DNA from: CAYVUM01 sp964619055
Lineage (GTDB): Bacteria; Pseudomonadota; Alphaproteobacteria; Rhodospirillales; Defluviicoccaceae
Assembly (NCBI GenBank): GCA_964619055.1
Contig: CAZUDB010000016.1
Location: 1 to 59,260 of the forward strand
Direction of reading: 5' to 3'
DNA: 59,260 nucleotides
Shown here: piece by piece, positions 34,765 through 42,074 of the stretch
Numbering within the stretch: position 1 is the stretch's first letter
How the letters are laid out: every line of letters begins with the position of its first letter
The notes under the pieces: model-generated
Database searches by the model: none
Told to the model about the DNA's origin: nothing
The model's input: the letters and a program-made list of their open reading frames with translations, nothing else
Made by a program: the position numbers and the translations under genes

Positions 34765-35913
34765 ATGACGCGCCCACGTCGCTTCATCGTCCGGATGGTG
34801 GTGTTTTTGATCGCCGTCGCGGCCGCCTGCGGGCTGCTGTTTGAGCCGCTACAGGATGCGTTTCTCGCCAACGCTCCGCTTAATGGATTGATCCTGGCGG
34901 CATTGCTGATCGGCATCCTCAACAACATTCGCCAAGTCATCCGACTGGAGCCGGAGGTGGCGTGGATCAACCAGTTCCGAGCCGCCAAAGGCAAGGCGGT
35001 GACGCCCTCCGTGGGAGAGCCGACCTTGCTGGCGCCGATGGCGCGCATGTTGGGGGAACGCGCGGGTCGCTTAAGCCTGTCCGCCATGGGCATGCGATCA
35101 TTGTTGGATGGCATTGCGTCCCGGCTGGAGGAGGCGCGCGACATCTCTCGCTACAGCATCGGCTTGCTGATTTTTCTGGGCCTGCTCGGCACATTCTGGG
35201 GGCTGCTCAACACCGTGGGCTCCGTCGCCGATGTCATCAGCGGCTTGTCGATCGGGACGGGCGACGTTTCGGCCATGTTTGCGAGCCTCAAACAGGGGCT
35301 CAGTACACCGCTGGAGGGGATGGGAACAGCGTTTTCCTCCTCGCTGTTCGGACTTGGCGGCTCCCTCGTCCTCGGTTTTCTCGACTTGCAGGCCGGTCAG
35401 GCTCAGAATCGGTTTTTCAATGACTTGGAAGACTGGCTTTCCGGTGTAACCCGGCTTGGCTCCGGAGGGATTGGCGGCGACGGCGAGCAGTCCGTGCCGG
35501 CCTATGTACAGGCCCTGTTGGAGCAGACGGCCGAAAGCCTGGACGGTGTCCAGCGGGCACTGTCGCGCGGAGAGGATAACCGCTCATCCATGGCCAATAC
35601 TCTGACCGTGCTGGCGGAGAACATTGCGACACTGACGGACCAGATGCGGATCGAACAGTCCTTGATGACGAAGCTGGCCGAAGGGCAAAGCGACTTGAAG
35701 CCGGTCCTTGCCAACCTGGCCGACCAGCGACCGGCGACACCCGGTCTTGACGACGCGACACGGGCCCATCTGCGCAACATCGAGCTGCATGCCGCCCGCG
35801 CGGTCGAAGACATGCAGCGTGGGCGGGAGGAGGTCATTTCCCAGGTACGGGCCGAAATCCGGCTTCTGGCCCGCACCATTGCCGCACTGGCCGAAGAGCC
35901 GGAGGAACGCTGA
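34765..35913 (+). CDS. MotA/TolQ/ExbB-type proton channel protein
   Basis: The 382-residue protein has two N-terminal helices (about 8-28 and 38-58), a cytoplasmic segment, then the conserved MotA/ExbB core with LGLLGTFWGLLNTVG and TPLEGMGTAFSSSLFGLGGS (about 140-210). A long helical C-terminal tail follows (about 230-382). The start at 34765 follows GAGGGGG; a TTG at 34750 is less likely. Such channels couple proton flow to rotation or motion of a MotB/ExbD partner, here the next gene, five bases downstream. Confidence 0.85.
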   Translation: MTRPRRFIVRMVVFLIAVAAACGLLFEPLQDAFLANAPLNGLILAALLIGILNNIRQVIRLEPEVAWINQFRAAKGKAVTPSVGEPTLLAPMARMLGERAGRLSLSAMGMRSLLDGIASRLEEARDISRYSIGLLIFLGLLGTFWGLLNTVGSVADVISGLSIGTGDVSAMFASLKQGLSTPLEGMGTAFSSSLFGLGGSLVLGFLDLQAGQAQNRFFNDLEDWLSGVTRLGSGGIGGDGEQSVPAYVQALLEQTAESLDGVQRALSRGEDNRSSMANTLTVLAENIATLTDQMRIEQSLMTKLAEGQSDLKPVLANLADQRPATPGLDDATRAHLRNIELHAARAVEDMQRGREEVISQVRAEIRLLARTIAALAEEPEER

Positions 35914-35918
35914 CCCCC

Positions 35919-37661
35919 ATGGCAGCCCTGTCCCGCCGCGAGCCACGGACGGTCAACACATGGCCCGGATTCGTGGATGCGCTGGCCGCCCTCTTACTGG
36001 TCATTATCTTCCTTCTGTTGATTTTCGTTCTGGCACAAGTGTTTCTCAGCCAGGCCCTGTCGGGCCGGGATGCGGCCTTGGAATCACTCCGCGTCCGTGT
36101 GAATGAGCTTTCCGACTTGCTGGGCCTGGAGCGCCAGGCTAACCGCGAGTTGTCCGCTAACCTCGATCGAGTCTCCCAGGACCTCCAGGCATCGCTTGCC
36201 GAACGCAACGAACGGGCAGCACTGATCGCTCAGCTGCGCGATCGGACGGCCACGGCGGAAGCGGAGCGCGAGACGCTAGCCGCAACCGAGGCAATGCTAC
36301 GCGAGCAGGCTGCAACCGACCAATTGCGGGTGGATGAGTTGACGGCGGCATTGCTAGCCGAGCGCGAACGTGCGTCGGTGGCGACCGACCGTGCGGCCGC
36401 ATTGGAGGCAACGGTTACTGAGCAGGAACAGGGGCGCAATGAGGCCGAGCGGCGGATCGCTGAACTAATTGCGGCCTTGGAAGCGGCCACGGTCGAGGCC
36501 ACCGCTGCCGAGCAACGGGCCGAAACCGCCGCCGGCAAACTGGCGGAAGCCCGCCTCAGCCTGGAGGCAGCGGAAGCCAGGGTCGCAGCTGCTGGCGATC
36601 GGATGACCGAGACCCGAGAGCAGCTCATAGCAACCGTTCAGAATATGACGGCCGCACAGGATCGTGCGGCGACAGCCGAAGCCCAGTTGGCGGAGCGCGA
36701 CGCAGCCCTGGCCGATGCGATCCAACGGGCGGCTCGGGCCGAGGCGCTGTCCACGGACTTGGAGGCGACCATCGCCGAGGTCACTAAGCGCGCAGACGCG
36801 GCAGAGACGACCGCATCCAATCTGCAACGCTTGCTGGACGAGTCGGCCGAGACCATCCGGGTCAACCGGTCCACGCTCGCGGTCCAAACGGAGCGGCTTA
36901 CCGAGTTGCTTAATCAGGTTGCGGCGCTGGAAGCCTTGCGGGCTGAACTTCGCGAGGAAGCGGACCAGTTGGCCGCGGCGACGGAGGAGCGCGAACGCAC
37001 CCTTGCCGCGGAGCGCCATGCCTCCTTTCAGGCCAGGGCGGAAGTAGCGCGCCTGAATGCCCAAATCACCGAGCTACGAGCACAACTGGCGGCCCTGGCC
37101 GAAGCGTTGGATGCCGCCGAGGCCACCGTCGATCGCCAAAATCTGCAGATCGAAGACCTGGGCACCCGCCTCAACACGGTACTCGCTAGCCGCGTCCAGG
37201 AACTGGCCCGCTACCGATCCGAGTTCTTCGGCCGGCTCCGCGAGGTGCTCGGCGATCAAGAGGGGCTTCGGGTCATCGGGGATCGGTTCGTGTTCCAGTC
37301 GGAAGTGCTGTTTGCCTCCGGCTCCGCCGACATCGATGACGGCGGCCGTGACCAACTGCTTCAGGTCGCCGAGACCATGATCAAGATTGCCGGGGAGATC
37401 CCGCCGGAGCTGGATTGGGTCCTGCAGGTAAGCGGACACACGGACCGCGTCCCTGTCGGCCCGGCCTCCCCCTTCGCGTCCAATTGGGAGCTGTCAATGG
37501 CGCGTGCACTCTCCGTTGTCCGGCTGTTGACGGAGGCGGGCTTGCCCGCCGAGCGCCTTGCCGCCGCCGGCTTCGGGGAGCACCAGCCCGTCGATAACGG
37601 TGACTCAGCAGACGCGCTCCGTCGTAACCGACGGATCGAACTAAAACTGACTCAGCCTTAA
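35919..37661 (+). CDS. MotB-like coiled-coil protein with OmpA/peptidoglycan-binding domain
   Basis: The 580-residue protein has one N-terminal helix (about 14-40) opening with WPGFVDALAALLLVI, whose Asp matches the proton-carrying Asp of MotB/TolR/ExbD. A coiled coil of about 380 residues, rich in Ala, Glu and Arg, leads to a C-terminal OmpA domain (about 445-580: FVFQSEVLFASGSADID, VSGHTDRVPV, NRRIELKLTQP). With the previous gene it forms a stator-like pair whose coil could reach far into the periplasm. It is not the flagellar MotB, since no flagellar genes are nearby. Confidence 0.85.
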   Translation: MAALSRREPRTVNTWPGFVDALAALLLVIIFLLLIFVLAQVFLSQALSGRDAALESLRVRVNELSDLLGLERQANRELSANLDRVSQDLQASLAERNERAALIAQLRDRTATAEAERETLAATEAMLREQAATDQLRVDELTAALLAERERASVATDRAAALEATVTEQEQGRNEAERRIAELIAALEAATVEATAAEQRAETAAGKLAEARLSLEAAEARVAAAGDRMTETREQLIATVQNMTAAQDRAATAEAQLAERDAALADAIQRAARAEALSTDLEATIAEVTKRADAAETTASNLQRLLDESAETIRVNRSTLAVQTERLTELLNQVAALEALRAELREEADQLAAATEERERTLAAERHASFQARAEVARLNAQITELRAQLAALAEALDAAEATVDRQNLQIEDLGTRLNTVLASRVQELARYRSEFFGRLREVLGDQEGLRVIGDRFVFQSEVLFASGSADIDDGGRDQLLQVAETMIKIAGEIPPELDWVLQVSGHTDRVPVGPASPFASNWELSMARALSVVRLLTEAGLPAERLAAAGFGEHQPVDNGDSADALRRNRRIELKLTQP

Positions 37662-37729
37662 AAAACACAGACACCTGTACGCGCCAGCGGCCCTCGACCG
37701 CCCTGCGCGCCGCTGCTCCGGGTTCGACC

Positions 37730-38923
37730 ATGCTTATCCTGTTTTTGATCGTTTTCGTGGACCTCATCGGCTTCGGCATGATCATTCCGCTGCTGCCGTT
37801 TTACGGCGAGCACCTGGACGCGACGCCAGCGCAGGTTGGGCTGCTGATGGCCGTCTATTCGATGGCCCAGTTTCTGACTGCACCGTTGTGGGGGCGCTTG
37901 AGCGACCGCATCGGTCGTCGGCCGGTGTTGATCATCAGCCTGGCCGGGATTGGTCTGTCCTATCTCTGGCTGGCGTTTGCGGACTCGCTGTGGATTTTGT
38001 TTGCGGCTCGGGCGACCGCGGGCGCGATGGCCGGCAATATCGGCGTGGCGTTCGCCTATGCCGCCGACATCACAACGCCGGAGACGCGCGCGCGCGGGAT
38101 GGGGCTGTTGGGGGCGGCGTTCAGCCTGGGCTTCATCTTCGGTCCTGCCATCGGCGGCGTGCTGGCGGGCCCCGATCCGGCCGCCGCCGACTATCGGACC
38201 CCGGCGCTCGCCGCTGCCGCGCTGTCGCTAGCAGCGCTGATTTTGACAGTACTGCGGCTACGGGAATCGCTGTCACCTGAGATTCGCGCCCGAACCGCGG
38301 CGCTATCGCGTCGGAAGCGCAGGAGCCGAATGAAGGACATGCTGTTCCAGCCTACGGTGGCGTGGCTATTGGTCTTGGTGTTCTTGGCCAATACCGTGTT
38401 CGCGGGGCTCGAGACCACGTTTGCCATGTGGTCACGACGGCAATTCGGCTGGGGGCCGGAGCAGAATGGTTGGTTGTTCGCCTTTATCGGAGTGCTGGCA
38501 GCAGCGGTTCAAGGCGGGCTCATCGGACGCCTCACAAGCCAATTTGGTGAAACTCGGCTGGTAATGGCCGGCTCCCTGTTGCTTGCCATCGGAATTGGCG
38601 CGATCCCGATGGCACAATCGGTCGCTGCGCTCCTGCCGGCGATGATGGTGGCGGCCGTCGGCTTCGCGCTCACGCAGCCGGCCTTAAGCGCTTTAATCTC
38701 GCTACAGGTTGGCGCGGAAAGCCAAGGTGCCGCTATGGGGATTTCGCGCTCGGCCTCCACGCTGGCCCGAATCGTGGGTCCGATTCTCGGCGGTTTGTTG
38801 TTTTTCTGGCTCGGGCGTCACGCCCCTTATCTGGCCAGTGCAGCTGTGATGGCGGTTGTCACCGCTCTCGCATTCGGACTTCATGCGCGCTTGCAACGTG
38901 CGAAAGCCAAGAGTTCCGATTGA
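37730..38923 (+). CDS. MFS transporter, TetA-like drug:proton antiporter family
   Basis: The 397-residue protein has twelve membrane helices in two halves. Motif A is GRLSDRIGRRPV in loop 2-3, and the N-terminus VFVDLIGFGMIIPLLPFY is typical of the TetA/DHA1 group. It likely exports small hydrophobic compounds using the proton gradient; the substrate cannot be assigned. It stands 69 bp after the motor genes and 52 bp before rpmE. Confidence 0.85.
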   Translation: MLILFLIVFVDLIGFGMIIPLLPFYGEHLDATPAQVGLLMAVYSMAQFLTAPLWGRLSDRIGRRPVLIISLAGIGLSYLWLAFADSLWILFAARATAGAMAGNIGVAFAYAADITTPETRARGMGLLGAAFSLGFIFGPAIGGVLAGPDPAAADYRTPALAAAALSLAALILTVLRLRESLSPEIRARTAALSRRKRRSRMKDMLFQPTVAWLLVLVFLANTVFAGLETTFAMWSRRQFGWGPEQNGWLFAFIGVLAAAVQGGLIGRLTSQFGETRLVMAGSLLLAIGIGAIPMAQSVAALLPAMMVAAVGFALTQPALSALISLQVGAESQGAAMGISRSASTLARIVGPILGGLLFFWLGRHAPYLASAAVMAVVTALAFGLHARLQRAKAKSSD

Positions 38924-38974
38924 TGTCGACGGACGAGCCCGCTATATACGCGGCTCTTGAGACGGAGCGTGCCG

Positions 38975-39199
38975 ATGAAAAAGGACATTCACCCCGATTA
39001 TCACGAGATCACGGTCGAGATGACCGATGGATCGACGTTTAAGACGCGCTCCACTTGGGGCTCGGAGGGGGAGACCCTAAAACTGCAGGTGGATCCCAAG
39101 AGCCATCCGGCCTGGACCGGTGTGCATCGCTTGGTTGACAGCGGCGGACAGCTCGCCAAATTCAACAAGCGCTTCAAAGGTTTCGGCTTGAAGGGCTGA
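38975..39199 (+). CDS. rpmE: 50S ribosomal protein L31
   Basis: The 74-residue protein begins MKKDIHPDYHEITVEMTDG and ends NKRFKGFGLKG, the standard L31 pattern. It lacks the CxxC zinc motif of the C+ form, so it is the zinc-independent C- type common in alphaproteobacteria. ATG 38975 follows GGAG; an upstream in-frame start at 38957 is not needed. Confidence 0.95.
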   Translation: MKKDIHPDYHEITVEMTDGSTFKTRSTWGSEGETLKLQVDPKSHPAWTGVHRLVDSGGQLAKFNKRFKGFGLKG

Positions 39200-39230
39200 C
39201 CTTAAGCAACCGCCCGTTCGCAGGCATCGC

Positions 39231-39677
39231 CTACTCGCGAATCAGGGCATAAAGCTCATACACTGCGCGAACATCGTTCGGAATCGGTACCGGGCGTTCG
39301 GACGCGCGATCCACCCACACGTGAACGAAATGGCCGTAGGCTGCGAGTTCCTGGGAACCGGCGGCGAAGAGCGCAATGCTATAGGTGGCGCTAGACGTCC
39401 CCAAACTACAAATAGACAAGCCCGCATCGACAACATCGGGAAACGCCAACGGTCGGCGAAAGCGACAGCGCACGTCGATGGCATAGGGAAGGGCTTGCGC
39501 CCCTGCCCAATCGAGGCCGGCCTCTCGGGTCAAAAGATCGACCACCACAGCCTCGAAGTAACGAAAATACAGCACATTGTTGATATGCCCGAGGGCGTCG
39601 TTGTCGTTCCAACGGGTCGGCACGGAGAGCCAGTAGCGAAGGTCGGCGCGCGTTGGCGGTGGTGCAGTCTCAGTCAT
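39231..39677 (-). CDS. Acyl-CoA thioesterase, 4-hydroxybenzoyl-CoA thioesterase fold
   Basis: The 148-residue hotdog-fold protein has TRWNDNDALGHINNVLYFRYFE near residue 21, in which the Asp before xxGHxN is the catalytic residue of 4HBT-type thioesterases. It hydrolyses acyl-CoA; the acyl group is unknown. Start at ATG 39677 (MTETAPP); the in-frame ATG at 39713 adds twelve basic residues not seen in the family. Confidence 0.85.
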   Translation of the reverse strand: MTETAPPPTRADLRYWLSVPTRWNDNDALGHINNVLYFRYFEAVVVDLLTREAGLDWAGAQALPYAIDVRCRFRRPLAFPDVVDAGLSICSLGTSSATYSIALFAAGSQELAAYGHFVHVWVDRASERPVPIPNDVRAVYELYALIRE

Positions 39678-39730
39678 TGTCGCACCCGGCCAACGTAATC
39701 TCTTGGTGAGCACCGATCATACGGCGCGGC

Positions 39731-39759
39731 AAAAAAAGAGCCGCCCCTTGCGGGGCGGC
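39731..39759 (-). terminator. Strong rho-independent terminator
   Basis: GCCGCCCC and GGGGCGGC around a short CAAG-type loop (39740-39759) are followed on the minus strand by TC and seven T. It ends the probable small RNA and would also stop read-through from DUF1192 into the thioesterase gene. Confidence 0.88.
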
Positions 39760-39848
39760 GCCAGTTGGATAGGGAGGAGGTCAAATTGAACCGGGAGGGG
39801 TACGGTCCCTAAGGCCCGTGTCCGGTTCAATATGGACGCTCGCGGGAC
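39731..39848 (-). ncRNA. Probable trans-acting small RNA with anti-SD motif (suhB/MmgR-like)
   Basis: On the minus strand a TTGATG/TATGTT promoter-like pair points to a start near 39848. The transcript would contain an inverted repeat (TTGAACCGG at 39822-39830 with CCGGTTCAA at 39786-39794) and an open CCUCCUCCC (39772-39780) complementary to Shine-Dalgarno sequences. It ends in a strong terminator. No coding frame is convincing. Layout and the CCUCCUCCC loop recall the alphaproteobacterial suhB/MmgR (alpha-r8) RNAs, but family membership is from memory of the layout and needs a covariance search. Boundaries are approximate. Confidence 0.5.
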
Positions 39849-39972
39849 TTGAGCAACATAGCTGATCGTATCGGTCACATCAATAGGCGAAATGCGCTCC
39901 GCCCAACTATTTTTTTTGCGTTCCAAAGCGACAAACCGACGGACGGCTGCAAAAACGCGGGATCGTTTTGGC

Positions 39973-40152
39973 TCAACGACGAAACAGTGCCTCGGCAGTC
40001 GACCGAACACCATGTTTCGCAACGATTGTGGCGCGCGCACGGCCGATTTCCTCCTGAAGCTCATCAATATAAGCCTCCAATTCGGCCAGTGACATCGATT
40101 CCAGGTTCTTCGCCGCCTCGGACGGTTCTCGCTGTTCGATCTCGTCATCCAT
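39973..40152 (-). CDS. DUF1192 family small protein
   Basis: The 59-residue frame starts MDDEIEQREPSEAAKN and continues LESMSLAELEAYIDELQEEI, then RARATIVAKHGVRSTAEALF. This matches the short alphaproteobacterial DUF1192 family: an acidic head, the SLAELEAYI core and a charged helix. It may form a coiled coil. Function unknown; the family is near-universal in the class. Another frame over the same bases (39717-40148) gives a long basic peptide that is an antisense-frame artefact. Confidence 0.85.
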   Translation of the reverse strand: MDDEIEQREPSEAAKNLESMSLAELEAYIDELQEEIGRARATIVAKHGVRSTAEALFRR

Positions 40153-40477
40153 GATCGGTCATACCCTCACCACGCGCTACACTGAACTCAATCGCAGCCC
40201 CGACGCGCCGTCAACCCGAATCAAAATTTGCCTGAACAGCCAAGATTTCCTTGCCTGTTGGTTGAATATTTGAACCACAACCGGGCAGCGGTTTAACGCC
40301 TTCATGACCTAGGGCGTTATCGCCCTCTCTCGGGAGGCGATTTGACCGCTTGGCTCGCTGGACTATATTACAAGTATATTCCGTGGTCGTTGCCGCTGGC
40401 CCGTGGTAGGGCGACGCTCTCGCCACATCGCTCGGCCGCGGTAGCACAGCCGGATCAACTCAAACAAAACGGAGGCC
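40153..40477. promoter_or_regulatory. Divergent region with candidate trcR promoter
   Basis: A 325-bp gap between the DUF1192 gene (minus) and the TrcR gene (plus). TTGACC at 40342-40347 and TATATT at 40364-40369, 16 bases apart, form a good promoter for the plus strand. An inverted-repeat-like stretch, GGGCGTTATCGCCC, is at about 40312-40325. No further gene seen. Confidence 0.5.
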
Positions 40478-41038
40478 ATGGTGCACACGCTCATGCCGAA
40501 AGCCACGGCTGTTTGGCTCGTTGAGAACACCGCGTTGACCTTTGACCAGATTGGTGAGTTCTGCGGTATTCACGCTCTGGAGGTGCAGGCCATCGCCGAT
40601 GGCGAGGTTGCGCACGGTATGCAGGGACGCGACCCGATCATACATGGTGAGTTAACCATGGCTGAGATCGAACGCTGTGTCGCCGACCCGGCAGCTCATC
40701 TTCAGCCCGCTAAGGCGAAGGTCCCGCAACCGGCGGCTCGGCCCAAGGGCAAGCGCTACACACCTGTGGCAAAGCGTCAGGATCGCCCTGATGGCATAGC
40801 TTGGTTGCTGAAAAACTATCCGGAACTGAGCGACGCCCAGGTGTGCAATCTCCTTGGCACAACCAAAGCAACAATCGATAAAATCCGCGATCGCACCCAC
40901 TGGAACGCGCAGAACATCAAGCCGCAAAATCCGGTTAGCCTTGGGCTGTGCGCCGAGACGGAGTTGCAAAAGCAAATCGATCTGGCGCGGGCCCGTTCGT
41001 CCACCGTTCATGCGCCGTCGGAGATCCAAACCTCCTAA
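40478..41038 (+). CDS. trcR: TrcR-like cell-cycle transcriptional regulator (DUF1013)
   Basis: The 186-residue protein has the DUF1013 start LMPKATAVWLVENTALTFDQI and a helix-turn-helix-like segment (GIAWLLKNYPELSDAQVC with NLLGTTKATIDKIRDRTHW). It ends with the conserved IKPQNPVSLGLCAETELQ. The family is specific to alphaproteobacteria; its Caulobacter member TrcR acts with RNA polymerase in cell-cycle gene control. ATG 40478 gives the normal N-terminus. Confidence 0.9.
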   Translation: MVHTLMPKATAVWLVENTALTFDQIGEFCGIHALEVQAIADGEVAHGMQGRDPIIHGELTMAEIERCVADPAAHLQPAKAKVPQPAARPKGKRYTPVAKRQDRPDGIAWLLKNYPELSDAQVCNLLGTTKATIDKIRDRTHWNAQNIKPQNPVSLGLCAETELQKQIDLARARSSTVHAPSEIQTS

Positions 41039-41045
41039 AGGTGGC

Positions 41046-41963
41046 TTAAGCCTCGGGCAACGGGGTGATTTCCGTCTCACCGGGAACGGCCGGAAACCGC
41101 CCCGTCTGCCAATCTGCCTTTGCCTGCTCGATGCGGTCCTTGGAGGATGATACGAAATTCCACCACATGTGGCGCGGGCCATCCAAGGCGGCGCCACCAA
41201 GTACCATGACGCGCGCTGCGGCAGCGGCGGACAGGATCGCCTCTGCGCCGGGACGGACCACCAACAACTCACCAACCGGCATGGGCTGACCGGACAGGAA
41301 AGAAGACCCGCTGATGGCGATGACGGCCCGCTCTTCGTATTCCCCCGGAATGACGACGCGGCTACCGGGGGTGAGCACGACATCAGCGTAGAGTGTCGGC
41401 CAGAACACGGTGACAGGAGCACGCGCACCGAAGCCGGAGCCGGCAATCACGCGGATCGTCGCACCATCTTCCGTAATCACCGGCAGGTCTGCCGCGCTGT
41501 GATGTGAAAACGCAGGCTCCCGCTCTTCGTGCTCTTTCGGCAGCGCGACCCAGGCTTGCAGGCCGTGGAGCGGAGCCCCCACCCGCCGCACCTCATCCCC
41601 GGTTCGCTCCGAGTGGACGATACCGCGCCCGGCCGTCATCCAATTGACGTCTCCCGGACGGATCGACTGCACGCTGCCGACGCTGTCACGATGGATGATT
41701 TCGCCTGCAAACAGATAAGTGACCGTGGCGAGGCCGATGTGCGGATGGGGCCGCACGTCGATGCCGCTGCCCCGGGGAAAATCGGCGGGCCCAACCGAGT
41801 CCAAGAACACGAATGGTCCGACCACACGGCGCTCTTTGGCCGGCAGCACCCGAGCCACGTCGAAGCCGCCCAGGTCGCGACGCCTTGGCTGGATCGTGAG
41901 CTCAATGGGGCTGTCGGGACCCAAGCCCGTGCAGATCGGGTTTTCGGCTGCTTGCCAACTCAT
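41046..41963 (-). CDS. Pirin family protein
   Basis: The 305-residue bicupin protein has the pirin metal-binding block DVRPHPHIGLATVTYLFAGE with further His/Glu (HRDSVGS, IVHSERT). Pirins have been linked to quercetin dioxygenase activity and transcriptional co-regulation; the role here is not determined. Convergent with trcR, seven bases apart. Confidence 0.9.
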   Translation of the reverse strand: MSWQAAENPICTGLGPDSPIELTIQPRRRDLGGFDVARVLPAKERRVVGPFVFLDSVGPADFPRGSGIDVRPHPHIGLATVTYLFAGEIIHRDSVGSVQSIRPGDVNWMTAGRGIVHSERTGDEVRRVGAPLHGLQAWVALPKEHEEREPAFSHHSAADLPVITEDGATIRVIAGSGFGARAPVTVFWPTLYADVVLTPGSRVVIPGEYEERAVIAISGSSFLSGQPMPVGELLVVRPGAEAILSAAAAARVMVLGGAALDGPRHMWWNFVSSSKDRIEQAKADWQTGRFPAVPGETEITPLPEA

Positions 41964-42010
41964 GGATGTTCTTCCTTGTTCCCAAAACAGAAGCGGGGGT
42001 GTGGTAAGAA

Positions 42011-42037
42011 ACCCAACCCCCCCCGAAAATATTGGGT
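42011..42037 (-). terminator. Possible weak terminator after phoD
   Basis: ACCCAA and TTGGGT flank a C-rich loop; on the minus strand the stem is followed by TTCTT. It contains a run of eight C. The stem is short, so the call is weak. Confidence 0.3.
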
Positions 42038-42074
42038 GTAACCCCGAGCAGAGAGCGCCCGCGAAGCGGCAAAA

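Noticed and set aside
33660..37661. Zorya-type anti-phage system
   Set aside because: A MotA/MotB-like pair is present, but there is no ZorC, helicase-like ZorD or ZorE, and the long coil is in the MotB-like and not in the MotA-like protein.
39717..40148. 144-codon frame overlapping DUF1192 and the small RNA
   Set aside because: Basic, Arg-rich product that runs through a strong terminator; the DUF1192 frame explains the conserved part.
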